64,000 nucleotides of DNA, from contig JAJKFH010004141.1 in NCBI GenBank assembly GCA_023333565.1, positions 1 through 64,000 of the forward strand, written 5' to 3'. The notes under the pieces are model-generated. The model was given only the letters and a program-made list of their open reading frames with translations, made no database searches and was not told where the DNA came from. Shown piece by piece: positions 38,801-49,443 of this stretch. The first letter of the stretch is position 1. Every line of letters begins with the position of its first letter. Source of the DNA: Puffinus mauretanicus. Lineage: Eukaryota; Chordata; Aves; Procellariiformes; Procellariidae. Both the position numbers and the translations under genes were made by a program.

Positions 38801-40696
38801 ACAGGTCGACCCTGGTCACTGTCAGGGAGTGGGGCCTCTCCAGGTCATTCTCGTACAAACCCGATCCAAAGTTACACAGCTGAGCACAAGCACAGACAGC
38901 TAAATATCCAGGAAGGCAGAGAAGAGCTGCAAAGTCTTTTGGTGCACACACCGTTCTCGCTCTACCAACTCTCAAAACAGTCCATGCAGGTAATGGAGGG
39001 TTTACCTTGCTCTCCTTTGAATACGTCAATTAAAAAAAAGAACTTTGAGACCTTGTGCTCAGAAACCGAATAATCCCTTAATCCCTTACATGCTAGGCAA
39101 GAAGAAGTCTTGAGGTTTTCGGAAGTTCTCTTCAGCTGTTGACTCCTCCAGTGTACACTTATGTGTCAGCTTATATAGATCTCCATAATAGTTACCTACT
39201 GCAGATACCTGCCTTTGGTAACAACTTTTGCAGCGGTATTCCTTGAGAACCTTTAGGAGCAATTTCCCTGTACTTCATCTGTCTGAAAAACTTTCTGGGC
39301 TAGCACTCAAGCTGGTCTAAAACAAACAAACATTTCCTACTTAGCCCAACATTTGTTATTTAACATCCTATTGACTTATAGAACAAAATCATATAGGAAA
39401 TAGTAAAAATTATATACTCAAGTCTTGCATCTTGTCTGTAGTTCTCATTCTCTTATCTCAAAGAACATGCAATACAACTGAGAAAAATTAAGATACGGAT
39501 GACAGGCGTGGGATGATCTCCCTAAGAAGAAGCACTGAGTAGATCAGGACTCTTTAGCAAAGAAAAAAGTTTACTGAAAACATACTGAAGGTCTACAAGC
39601 TAACAAGTGTTACAGAAACGATAAACAGAAAGCAATTCTTCACTGTCCCTCCTAAAACAAAAATTGAGGAGCAGGAAATGGTGCTAGAAGATATATAAAT
39701 ATACCAAAAGAGAAGGTTCTTCAGTTTAACACTATGATTAAGCTGCATAATTCCTTGTCCCAGGGTTTTATAGATGCTAAGACTTCATATAGGGAAGTCT
39801 AAAGAAGCAAATGAAAAATAAACCTTTTGAAGAGAACTGAGAGACATCTCTTCCAACTGTTCAGGAAATCACTACAGAGCACTGTAGGTTGGGAGAGTAC
39901 TTGATGAAGTTTCACTATATGCTTTCCCTAGGCTTACGCAGTTTCTGGAGCTTCTTGGTTTTGGCCACTGTTTAGAAACCTTCATGAGACTGTTTTTATG
40001 GCTGTTCTTATGTTCTTACTGAGATTTCCATCTTGTCTTTTTCCTGCTCCTGAGTGCAGGCTCTAAATATGTCATGGTTTCCATTTGTAAATCCATCTCA
40101 GCAGCTACTTTCCCAAGACTTTTGAGAACTTTACTGCAAACAACCTCTTCTGTTACCTTCTCACGAATGTTTTGGAATTGTACAGTATTACCAAATGAAC
40201 AGTTGTGTTTTCTCTTATTGCCACTGTCCTAAACCTTAGGAGGCTTAGGCAGAGGCTTTTATCAGAGTCCTGCATTATTCATGGGCTAATTCTTCCAGTG
40301 GAACTTCTGCCTCTTCTTTTCTGGAGTGAGTCAAAACTTTCTAAGAAAAGCCTCTCTCAAGTACTCCCCTCCCTCCCTAAGCTGAAAACTGGCAGGACTC
40401 CACTGTCCAGCTTGAGGTGTAAAGAGAAATCTTGAAGCCCACTGCAGCTCTGTGGGTGCTCAGATACTGTGTGAATGCTGACGGGGAAAGGTGCCAAATT
40501 CAGAACCTGTCACAGTGAGACAAGTCTAGGTCACTTTGAGTTCACTCATCAGTTCATTGTGACTCTTGTTTCTGATACTGCCTTGTAATTTTAGTGCATC
40601 TTTTTGTTCTTTCTCATCTGCTGTGGCTTTATTTTAAATTTTTTATTTTTATTAGTCTTCTGGTAGACTAGCTGCATTTAGCTGGACTGTATCTAA
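35895..40696. other. Non-coding DNA left of the nested proviruses
   Basis: No gene or transposon termini were recognised. A mildly GC-richer patch at about 38780-39060 and a TATATAG-containing stretch near 39175 could be eroded LTR material but show no diagnostic ends. Confidence 0.5.
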
Positions 40697-40701
40697 GGAC
40701 C
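40697..40701. repeat. Target-site duplication GGACC, left copy (outer provirus)
   Basis: GGACC immediately precedes the left TG end of the outer provirus and recurs at 50408-50412 immediately after its right CA end. The flanking host sequence is continuous if the element and one copy are disregarded. This shows that the rearranged element integrated as one unit. Confidence 0.85.
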
Positions 40702-40901
40702 TGTCATGGTTTAACCTGGCAGGCAGCCAAATACCACGCAGCCGCTCTCTCACTCCCCCCACCCCCAGCAGGACGGGGAGAGAATCGGAAGGGTAAGAGT
40801 GAGAAAAACTCGTGGGTTGAGATAAAGACAGTTTAATAGAACAGGAAAAAAAGGGAAAATAATAATGATAATGATAAAATATACAAAATGAGTGATGCAC
40901 A
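40702..40901 (-). repeat. Inverted partial LTR forming the left end of the outer provirus
   Basis: The segment is the reverse complement of 50208-50407, the last 200 bp of the 3' LTR, with no indels and 7 substitutions. It begins with TGTCATGGTTTAACC, which is the U5 terminus read backwards. At 40901/40902 it switches abruptly to sense-strand reverse-transcriptase codons. A normal 5' LTR should start with the U3 end (TGTCCTGGTTTCGG) instead. See the corresponding finding. Confidence 0.9.
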
Positions 40902-43077
40902 CACCAGTACACCTGGAACCGACTGCCCCAGGGGTGGAAACACAGCCCTACCATTTGCCATGGACTGATCCACACCGCACTGGAACAGGGTGAGGCTCCC
41001 GAACACCTGCAATACATTGATGACATCATCGTGTGGGGCAACACAGCAGAAGAAGTTTTTGAGAAAGGGAAGGAAATTATTCAAATCCTTCTGAAATCTG
41101 GTTTTGCCATAAAACAAAGTAAGGTCAAGGGACCTGCACAGGAGATCCAGTTTTTAGGAATAAAATGGCAAGATGGACGTCGTCAGATCCCAATGGATGT
41201 GATCAACAAAATAACAGCCATGTCCCCACCAACTAGCAAAAAGGAAACACAAGCCTTCTTAGGCGTTGTGGGTTTTTGGAGAATGCATATTCCAAATTAC
41301 AGTCAGATCGTGAGCCCTCTCTATCACGTGACCAGGAAGAAGAACGACTTCAAATGGGGCCCTGAGCAACGACAAGCCTTTGAACAAATTAAACAGGAGA
41401 TAGTTCAGGCAGTAGCCCTTGGGCCAGTCCGGGCAGGACAAGATGTAAGAATGTGCTCTACACCGCAGCCGGGGAGAATGGCCCTACCTGGAGCCTCTGG
41501 CAGAAAGCACCAGGGGAGACTCGAGGTCGACCCTTAGGGTTCTGGAGTCGGGGATACAGAGGATCCGAGGCCCGCTACACTCCAACTGAGAAGGAGATAC
41601 TGGCAGCATATGAAGGGGTTCGAGCTGCTTCGGAAGTGGTTGGCACTGAAGCACAGCTCCTCCTGGCACCCCGACTGCCGGTGCTGGGCTGGATGTTCAA
41701 AGGGAGGGTCCCCTCTACACATCATGCAACCGATGCTACGTGGAGTAAGTGGGTCGCACTGATCACACAACGGGCCCGAATAGGAAACCCCAGTCGCCCT
41801 GGAATCTTGGAGGTGATCACGAACTGGCCAGAAGGCAAAGATTTTGGCATATCCCCAGAGGAGGAGGTGACACGTGCTGAAGAGGCCCCACCATATAACA
41901 AACTACCAGAAAACGAGAAGCAATATGCCTGTTCACTGATGGGTCCTGTCGCCTTGTGGGAAAACATCGGAGGTGGAAAGCTGCGGTATGGAGTCCTATA
42001 TGCCAAGTTGCAGAAACTGCTGAACGAGAAGGTGAATCGAGCCAGTTTGCAGAGGTGAAAACCATCCAGCTGGCCTTGGACATTGCTGAACGAGAAAAAT
42101 GGCCAGTACTTTATCTCTATACTGACTCATGGATGGTGGCAAATGCCCTGTGGGGATGGTTGCAGCAGTGGAAGCAGAACAACTGGCAGCGCAGAGGTAA
42201 ATCCATCTGGGCTGCCGCATTGTGGCAAGATATTGCTGCCTGGGTAGAGAACCTGACTGTAAAAGTACGTCACGTAGATGTTCACGTACCCAAGAGTCGG
42301 GCCACTGAAGAACATCAAAACAACCAGCAGGTGGACCAGGCTGCTAAGATTGAAGTGGCTCAGGTGGATCTGGACTGGCAACATAAGGGTGAATTATTTA
42401 TAGCTCGATGGGCCCATGACGCCTCAGGCCATCAAGGAAGAGATGCAACATACAGATGGGCTCGTGATCGAGGGGTGGACTTAACCATGGACGCTATTGC
42501 ACAGGTTATCCATGAATGTGAAACGTGTGCTACAATCAAACAAGCCAAGCGAGTAAGGCCTCTTTGGTATGGAGGACGATGGTTGAAATATAAATATGGG
42601 GAGGCCTGGCAGATTGATTATATCAGACTCCTACAAACCGCCACGGCAAGCGCTATGTGCTCACCATGGTGGAAGCAACCACCGGATGGCTGGAAACATA
42701 CCCTGTGCCCCATGCCACTGCCCGGAACACCATCCTGGGCCTTGAAAAGCAAGTCCTGTGGCGACATGGCACTCCAGAAAGAATTGAGTCAGACAAGGGG
42801 ACTCATTTCTGAAACACCCTCATAGACACCTGGGCCCAAGAGCATGGCATTGAGTGGGTCTATCACATCCCCTACCATGCACCAGCCTCCGGGAAAATCG
42901 AACGGTACAATGGGCTGCTAAAGACTACGCTGAGGGCAATGGGTGGTGGGACATTCAAGCATTGGGACACACATTTAGCAAAAGCCACCTGGTTAGTCAA
43001 TACCAGGGGATCTGCCAATCGAGATGGCCCTGCCCAGTCAAGACTCTTACGTACTGTAGATGGAGATAAAGTCCCTG
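40902..43077 (+). pseudogene. pol: ERVL-like pol (reverse transcriptase, RNase H, integrase), broken
   Basis: Remnant of the polyprotein that copies viral RNA and integrates the DNA. In order: reverse transcriptase from the LPQG motif (about 40923) with the catalytic YIDD at 41013-41024; thumb and connection (FLGIKWQDGRRQIP, then AFLGVVGFWRMHIPNYS); RNase H starting at FTDGS (41932), with the later acidic residues in AEVKTIQLAL, YTDSW and NNQQVDQAAK all present; integrase zinc domain with HDASGH and CETC; and catalytic core with Asp in WQIDY, Asp in ESDKGTHF and Glu in SGKIERYNG. So the catalytic residues I can see survive. The reading frame does not: it changes near 41450, 41928 and 42625, and a stop follows ESDKGTHF at about 42801-42803. 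The 5' part of the gene is missing at the LTR junction. At 43077 it is cut by the inner provirus and resumes at 49255. Confidence 0.88.
43074..43077. repeat. Target-site duplication CCTG, left copy (inner provirus)
   Basis: CCTG lies directly before the TG start of the inner 5' LTR and again directly after the inner 3' LTR (49255-49258). Four bases is the duplication length of gammaretrovirus-like elements. Discounting the insert and one copy, the outer integrase frame is the same on both sides. Confidence 0.9.
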
Positions 43078-43526
43078 TGATGTAGTAGGTACAGTATCTA
43101 CTATTCCATACTGCTTGCTTCTGTAATTCTACTGTTCGCTTCTGCAATTCTAAACAATGAAGACTTGTTGCTTAGAAGTTAGGTAACTAGCAGGTATTGT
43201 GTTTGCAGGTGTGTAGAATTGTAACTAGTCTAAATTGTGTATCCTGGAAGCATCGTTAGGCTCTAGTGAAGAATAACCTTGGAAACTATAAACAAACGTG
43301 GTCCAAGCATGGCTCAGGGACAAATTGCGACCCTATAAGGTAAAGAGGAAATAAGTTCATGAAGAGTTCACTACCCTGCCGACCACCAGAGACCACCCGA
43401 GACCCTCAAGAAGACCCTAAAGGCTTTAGTGCGCATGTGTTTAAGATGATGTAATATTATAATTAGTTCTCGGAAATGTAATGAATATGTAAAAGAGAAA
43501 TTTAAAATATGTATGAGAAGCATGGA

Positions 43527-43532
43527 TATAAA
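43527..43532 (+). promoter_or_regulatory. TATA box in the inner 5' LTR
   Basis: TATAAA lies 63 bp upstream of the AATAAA signal. This is the spacing expected if transcription starts about 25-30 bp downstream and R ends shortly after the polyadenylation signal. The same site is at 49111-49116 in the 3' LTR. Confidence 0.65.
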
Positions 43533-43594
43533 CAGAAAGGTGACTAGACCAGGTGTGCTTGATTTGTGGCAAGTCCACCGAGCACCCAGGCCTG

Positions 43595-43600
43595 AATAAA
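43595..43600 (+). terminator. Polyadenylation signal AATAAA in the inner 5' LTR
   Basis: AATAAA in the R region. The functional equivalent in the 3' LTR lies at 49179-49184. Confidence 0.7.
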
Positions 43601-43675
43601 ACAATATCTCTCCTGAGCGTGTGGAATTGGTTACTTGCACGCCGGGCACGAATCCGCTTTTCGGACAACAGTTTT

Positions 43676-43693
43676 TGGCGACCCAGATGGGAC
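43676..43693 (+). other. Candidate tRNA primer-binding site
   Basis: Five bases after the 5' LTR the 18-base string TGGCGACCCAGATGGGAC begins with the TGG complementary to a tRNA CCA end. Position and start fit a retroviral primer-binding site. The primer tRNA is not certain; an arginine tRNA is one possibility and would need comparison with tRNA 3' ends. Confidence 0.65.
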
Positions 43694-43790
43694 AGCTGTG
43701 AAGCCTTGCCCGCATCGACTTGCCGGCTCTCGGTGGGGAGACCCTGCTCTCCGGACTCCAGCGCGCACCGACCTTTTGATCGGGGACTCT

Positions 43791-43796
43791 GTGAGT
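43791..43796 (+). promoter_or_regulatory. Candidate leader splice donor
   Basis: GTGAGT in the untranslated leader between the primer-binding site and gag, where gammaretroviruses normally splice to env. With env almost gone, a spliced product would have no obvious role. Confidence 0.35.
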
Positions 43797-43994
43797 ATCC
43801 TCCCCAACCAGAGCAGGTGAGCGACTCAACGGTGCAACGCTAAGGTAAATGAGATATTGTTCTGGAGTATAAAACTGTGCATGCATTTGGTAAGGAATTG
43901 TGGCCACAGGTAAAGACATATATTCATATGCGTTTGACAGTGACAACTGGAGTATATGAAGTTGTGGTAAAGAACGTTCTTTTTTGGTAAAGGT

Positions 43995-45500
43995 ATGGGA
44001 GCTCAACCATCAAAAGTAACACCTTGTTCCCCCTTAGGATGCATCATTAAACATTGGGGAAAATTTCCTTTGAGAAAGGATAAATTAATTGAATATTGTA
44101 CTAAATGGTGGCCAATGTATAAATTAGAAGATGAAGAAAAATGGCCAGAATTGGGAACCTTGCAATATAATACTATTTTACAATTAATGTTATGAGGTAC
44201 CTTATGTAATTTGTTTTTTTTTCTTTGAGAAATGATCATGAAATTTGGAAAAAATGTAAACTTTTAGATTTAGATTCTAATGTAATGATGATGATGATGG
44301 AAAATAAGGAACCAAAAGTGCATTGTTGTTCTGCTTGTAGCATAAGAAAATGATGTTTAAAACTAGGAGAAGAAGAGGAAGATACACAAATGTTAGTACC
44401 ACCAAATGAAAATGAAACTTCTGAAACCGAAGCAAGAAGCAGCAATACTTTTAGTCCGATAGCTGGCAGGACTAGAACCCAGCAAGGGTCTGTATTGTTA
44501 GCACCCCTTCGCCAGGCAGTGGGCCCAAGGGGGGAGCCAGTATTTGTGAAAGTACCATTTACAACTTCTGATTTAATGAATTGGAAAGAGTTAGCAGGAT
44601 CATATAGAGAGAATCCAGAAAAGGTGTATAGATACTTTCAAACAATTATTGAAAATCATAATCCAGATTGGCAAGATATTCAAATTCTTTTGAATAATTT
44701 GTTTACTCCTGAAGAAAAGAGGGTAGTATTAGAAAAAGCAAATATGGAAAATGAGAGAATAAATGCAAGAGAAGGTCCTGCTCATTTTATGCCAACTCAA
44801 GACCCAAATTGGAATCCTAATAGTAATGATGGGAAATTGATGATTAAACAGTATCAACAATTAATTTTGTATGGAGTAAAGAATGGAATATCCCGCCCAA
44901 AGAATTTGGCGAAATTGACTCAAATAATTCAGGGAAAAACAGAGGACCCATCCACCTTTTATGAACGATTATGTGAGGCAGCTAGGAAATGGACAGACTT
45001 AGATCCTGAGAGTGATGAGAATAGAGCAATATTTACTACTTTGTTTGTAGGGCAAGCTGCTCCAGATATTCGAAAAGAAATTGCAGAAAGTGGATGGGAT
45101 TACAGGAATGACTATATCACAGTTAATTGAAATTGCTTATAAGGTGTATAATAATAGGGAAGAGGAGGAAAAGAAAAATCAGGAAAAAGAAAAAATAAAA
45201 GACAGGAAACAAAAAGCTGCTATTCTAGCAGCTGCTTTTGTAAATGCCCAAGGATCAGCTGGAGTAAGAGGTAGAAGATATTTGAGGGGTAGAGGTAAAG
45301 GGTATTTGAGAGGAAAAGGTAGAGGAGGTAGAGATATGTTTAAACAATATACCCCATTAGGATTTAATCAATGTGCTGTATGTAAGAAACAGGGACACTG
45401 GAAGAGTGAGTGTCCAGAGAACAAAGAAGCAGTCGTGACTCAGTCACAGCAGATACCACCTGAAGCTGATTTACTTATGATGGGAGGAGATTCTGAATGA
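43995..45500 (+). pseudogene. gag: Gag of the inner provirus, broken
   Basis: Structural polyprotein remnant. The ATG at 43995 begins MGAQPSK, so the glycine needed for myristoylation is present, followed by a matrix-like segment with WWPMYKLEDEEKWPE. A TGA at 44193-44195 ends this frame. A second long frame (about 44390-45130) holds the capsid, including a major-homology-region-like IIQGKTEDPSTFYERL. Near 45081-45130 the frame changes, and a third segment (to the TGA at 45498-45500) carries a lysine/arginine-rich linker and one CCHC zinc knuckle (CAVCKKQGHWKSEC), typical of gammaretroviral nucleocapsid. At least one in-frame stop and one or two frame changes mean that no full Gag can be made. 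Domain order is normal. Confidence 0.88.
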
Positions 45501-45516
45501 TGGGGACTGGGGGTAG

Positions 45517-48303
45517 AAAAATGATATTTTCCCAGCTGAGCCCCTGGTTCCAGTAAAGCTGGGAGATGAAGTAGTCGATTTTTTAGTACATACTGGAGCA
45601 AAATATTCTGTTATAAATACATGTAAAGGACCAATGAGTAAATTTAATGTATCTATTGTTGGGGTCACGGGAAAGAAGGAGATAAGGCCTTTTTTGAAAC
45701 CTTTAAAATGTAAAATTGGAGGAAAAACATTGATGCATGAATTTTTATATATACCGGAATGCACCATGCCTCTCTTAGGACGGGATTTATTGAATAAATT
45801 GGGAGCACAAATTAACTTTAAAAAAGGAAGAATCCAAGTTCATTTTTCTGAAGCTAATGCCTGGCAAGCCCAAGTTTATTTATTACAGACAAACACAGAT
45901 GAATCTGAAGAAATTCCAGAAGAGATTAAAGATGCAGTTTACCCTTTTGTTTGGGCAACAGAGAAACCAGGAAGAACGAAAAATGTAGAACCGGTAAAAG
46001 TTGAATTGAAAACAGGAGTTCGACCGGTAAGAAAGAAACAATATCCTATTAGTACAGAAGCCAGAAAAGGTTTGGAACCAATAATAAATAATTTTCTTAA
46101 ATACGGACTTTTAAGAGAATGTCAATCTGATTATAATACTCCTATCCTTCCAGTGAAAAAGCCACATAATCAAGGATATAGGCTGGTTCAAGATCTAAGA
46201 GCAATAAACCAGTTAGTGGTGGACATTCATCCAATAGTCCCTAATCCATATACACTGCTAACAACTATCAATGAATCAAATGCATATTTCTCTGTTATAG
46301 ATTTGAAAGATGCTTTCTTTTGTATACCTCTGGAAGAAAACAGTCAAAAGATTTTTGCTTTTGAATGGGAAGATCCGTTGACTGGGAAGAGGACTCAGCT
46401 CTGCTGGACCGTGCTGCCACAAGGGTTTAAAAATAGCCCAACCATCTTTGGAGCAGCTCTGAATAAGGAACTGGAACAGTGGTCCGGTAAGGAAGATCAA
46501 ATCACCCTCCTTCAATATGTTGATGACATCCTATTAGGAGCAGATACTACTGAGATCTGCAAAGAAAAGACTGTCAGCCTCCTAAACTTTTTGGGAATGG
46601 CCGGGTATAGGGTGTCAGAGAAGAAAGCACAAATTGCAAAACAAACTGTAATTTATTTGGGGTTTGAGATTTCCCAAGGACAGCGAAGATCGGGAAATGG
46701 TAGAAAAGAAGCCATTTGCAGGATGGCATCCCCTCAATCCAAAAGAGAGTTGAGAGGATTTCTAGGAATGGCTGGATGGTGTCGCCTTTGGATTCCAAAT
46801 TATGGTTTGATGGCAAACCATTGTATGAGGCAACCAAAGGCCCTGAAGAAAATCCTGCCTCTTTAATACCAAAAAAAAAAGAGAAAAAGAGAGTGATCTT
46901 AACCATGATTGTTTATAAGTCATTGAACAGGTATATGCCAGCAGGCCAGATCTGAAAGATGTCCCTCTCCAAACTCTGGATGAAGAATTATTTACTGATG
47001 GAAGCAGCTTTGTTGTAAAAAGAGAAAGAAGGGCTGGCTATGCCGTGGTAACTTTAACTGAAGATCGAGAAATAAAAGCATTACCTCCAAATACATCCGC
47101 CCAGAAGGCAAAAATTATAACCCTGACAAAAGCCTTAAATTTGGCTAAAGGTAAAAGAGTCAACATCTATACAGATTCTAAATATGCTTTTGGAGTTGTG
47201 CATGCTCATGGAGCAATACGGAAGGAACGAAGACTTTTGTCTGCCAGTGGTACCCTTATAAAATATGAAACAAAGGTTTTAAATTTGTTAGAAACAGTAC
47301 AGAAACCTAAAGAAGTTGCAGTGATTCATTCTAAGGCTCATCAAAAAGGGACTCAAAAGTACTACAAGGAAATCAGAAAGCAGATGAGACTGCTAGATGT
47401 GTAGCATTAAATACTATGATTTATGTTTTAATTCCATCAAAAGAAATTCAGGTGGAATCCCCAAATTATAGTGAAAAAGAAAATAAATTAGCTATGTTAT
47501 TACATTGTAAGAAGAATGATCAAGGATGGTGGATAACTTCACATGGACAATGTATAGTAACCCCTGAAATTATGAAGAAATTAATGGTCAAAACCCATGC
47601 TGAAACACCTATGGGAGCAGAGGCAATGGTGGAATCAGTAAAACGATATACGACAGGAACTAAAATGTTATTGATTACTAAAAGTGTGAATAATAAATGT
47701 GAGATTTGTCTTAGGAACAATCCAAAAATACAAATCCAACCCCCTCCTGGAGAGGTAAAGAAAAGCATAACTCCCGGTGAATATTGGCAAATAGATTTTT
47801 CAGAGTTACCGCGATGTAACCAATACCGATATCTATTGGTATTGGTAGATACCTTCTCTGGATGGCCGGAAGCTTTCCCGTGTCGAACCAACAAGGCAAA
47901 AGAGGTTGTGAAACATTTGTTGAAAGAAATAATTTAAAGGTTTGGAGTCCCTTTAGGAATGTCCTCTGATAGAGGCCCACATTTTGTAGCGGAGGTTATT
48001 AAAAATGTGAAAAACCAAATATTAAAGAAACAAATTCCTAAAATACAGAAGCTCAGTGGAAATAGATTAAAGCTTTACCATTTGCCTTGTTAAGAATTAG
48101 GGTGACCCCGAGAGTTAGAGAAAAAGTAAGTTTATTTGAAATTTTGTATGGTAAACCTTATGATCCTTAATCTAACAGGAAGATCTAAACAGATGCATGT
48201 AATAGGAGAAAAATGTTACACCAGAATAAAAAAAAAATATACATCCTAAACTGTGGACATCTATACCTAAGGGACCATTGAAATTAACTTTAAGGCGTAC
48301 TTG
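45517..48303 (+). pseudogene. pol: Pro-pol of the inner provirus, broken
   Basis: Protease, reverse transcriptase, RNase H and integrase remnants. The pol frame opens after a TAG at 45514-45516 and differs from the last gag frame. In the protease, the triad normally starting with Asp reads His-Thr-Gly-Ala (His codon 45589-45591), so the catalytic Asp is lost. The reverse transcriptase is well preserved, with LPQG and catalytic YVDD (46516-46527). The frame breaks near 46810, and a large part of the connection region is missing before RNase H. RNase H keeps the first Asp (FTDGS, 46997-46999) and YTDSK, but the position normally Glu is Lys (47111-47113); a frameshift occurs near 47365. The integrase has His and CEIC of the zinc domain but lacks the second His (Pro at 47608-47610). 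Its core has Asp in WQIDF and Asp in SSDRG, but a TAA interrupts at 47935-47937, and the segment with the catalytic Glu is deleted near 48030-48065. Confidence 0.88.
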
Positions 48304-48503
48304 ATGAGTTATCTGAGATGTTGTTAAATTATTTGTGATATTTAAAATATTTATTGTTAGGAAAAAAAAAAAAAACAAATTAATTAAAAAATTGTAGTTT
48401 TAGGAATAGAAAATATAAAGCCTGTTGATATTAATTACGATGATCAGTAAAGCTGAATCCTAATTTCTATTGCCAAAATAAGATAGAAATTCCAAATTTA
48501 AAT

Positions 48504-48575
48504 TGGCACAGACAATTGTTCTTATTTGCAATACTGATCGTCATCTTAATTATAATTATTTGTTGTATGATTTAA
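48504..48575 (+). pseudogene. env: Trace of env: membrane-spanning tail
   Basis: A frame of 23 codons ending in TAA at 48573-48575 is almost entirely hydrophobic (FAILIVILIIIICC). It sits about 75 bp before the polypurine tract, where the membrane anchor of a gammaretroviral transmembrane subunit ends. No surface subunit, fusion peptide or heptad region is visible between the integrase remnant and this point, so env is essentially deleted. The identification rests on position and hydrophobicity only. Confidence 0.45.
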
Positions 48576-48649
48576 TGTATGTCTTTTTGTAGACCAAATG
48601 CTTACAAGTAAATGATGTGAGACTCATGATGCTCAACATCATAAGTCTC

Positions 48650-48661
48650 AAAGGGGGGAAC
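48650..48661 (+). other. Polypurine tract of the inner provirus
   Basis: AAAGGGGGGAAC lies immediately before the 3' LTR, the normal position of the plus-strand primer. Confidence 0.85.
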
Positions 48662-49254
48662 TGATGTAGTAGGTACAGTATCTACTATTCCATACTGCTT
48701 GCTTCTGTAATTCTACTGTTCGCTTCTGTAATTCTAAACAATGAAGACTTGTTGCTTAGAAGTTAGGTAACTAGCAGGTATTGTGTTTGCAGGTGTGTAG
48801 AATTGTAACTAGTCTAAATTGTGTATCCTGGAAGCATCGTTAGGCTCTAGTGAAGAATAACCTTGGAAACTATAAACAAACGTGGTCCAAGCATGGCTCA
48901 GGGACAAACTGCGACCCTATAAGGTGAAGAGGAAATAAGTTCATGAAGAGTTCACTACCCTGCCGACCACCAGAGACCACCCGAGACCCTCAAGAAGACC
49001 CTAAAGGCTTTAGTGCGCATGTGTTTAAGATGATGTAATATTATAATTAGTTCTCGGAAATGTAATGAATATGTAAAAGAGAAATTTAAAATATGTATGA
49101 GAAGCATGGATATAAACAGAAAGGTGACTAGACCAGGTGTGCTTGATTTGTGGCAAGTCCACCGAGCACCCAGGCCTGAATAAAACAATATCTCTCCTGA
49201 GCGTGTGGAATTGGTTACTTGCACGCCGGGCACGAATCCGCTTTTCGGACAACA
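48662..49254 (+). repeat. 3' LTR of the inner provirus
   Basis: 593 bp from TGATGTAG to GGACAACA, followed directly by the CCTG duplication (49255-49258). It contains TATAAA at 49111-49116 and AATAAA at 49179-49184. I count three differences from the 5' LTR over its whole length. Confidence 0.95.
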
Positions 49255-49443
49255 CCTGTCGTGCAAATAAGAAATATGCTGGGGAAGACAGTCTGGGTTA
49301 CTCCTGCCTCTGGCAAGGGAAAACCCATCCGTGGGATTGCTTTTGCTCAAGGACCTGGGTGCACTTGGTGGGTGATGCTAAAGGATGGGGAAGTCCGGTG
49401 TGTACCTCAAGGGGATTTGATTTTGGGTGAAAATAGCCAATGA
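49255..49443 (+). pseudogene. pol: Integrase C-terminus of the outer provirus (continuation)
   Basis: The reading frame that ends at the inner insertion continues here with IRNMLGKTVWVTPASGKGKP and later PQGDLILGENSQ, ending with a stop at 49441-49443. This is the small, basic, tryptophan-containing C-terminal DNA-binding part of the ERVL-type integrase. No env follows, as is usual for ERVL. Confidence 0.8.

Larger units (their letters stand above)
43078..43670 (+). repeat. 5' LTR of the inner provirus
   Basis: 593 bp beginning TGATGTAGTAGG and ending TCGGACAACA. A TATAAA at 43527-43532 and an AATAAA at 43595-43600 place the U3/R/U5 boundaries in the last 150 bp or so. In the provirus it would supply the promoter. 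Virtually identical to 48662-49254. Confidence 0.95.
43078..49254 (+). mobile_element. Inner gammaretrovirus-like provirus, 6177 bp, two LTRs
   Basis: A complete but defective class I endogenous retrovirus inserted into the outer element. Layout: 5' LTR 43078-43670, primer-binding site from 43676, gag from 43995, pol to about 48300, a trace of env near 48504-48575, polypurine tract 48650-48661 and 3' LTR 48662-49254. The two 593-bp LTRs differ at only three positions by my count (43145/48729, 43325/48909, 43342/48926), all transitions. Class I assignment rests on the 4-bp duplication, a single CCHC zinc knuckle in gag, a matrix start of the MG.xxS/K type and the character of pol. The interior is shorter than the usual 7-9 kb because of deletions in pol and the loss of nearly all env. 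It is A-rich on the plus strand, unlike the outer element. Confidence 0.92.

Noticed and set aside
43371..44006. 211-codon minus-strand frame across the inner 5' LTR and leader
   Set aside because: It is the antisense of LTR and leader sequence. The same frame recurs antisense to the 3' LTR (48955-49350). No protein domain is recognisable.
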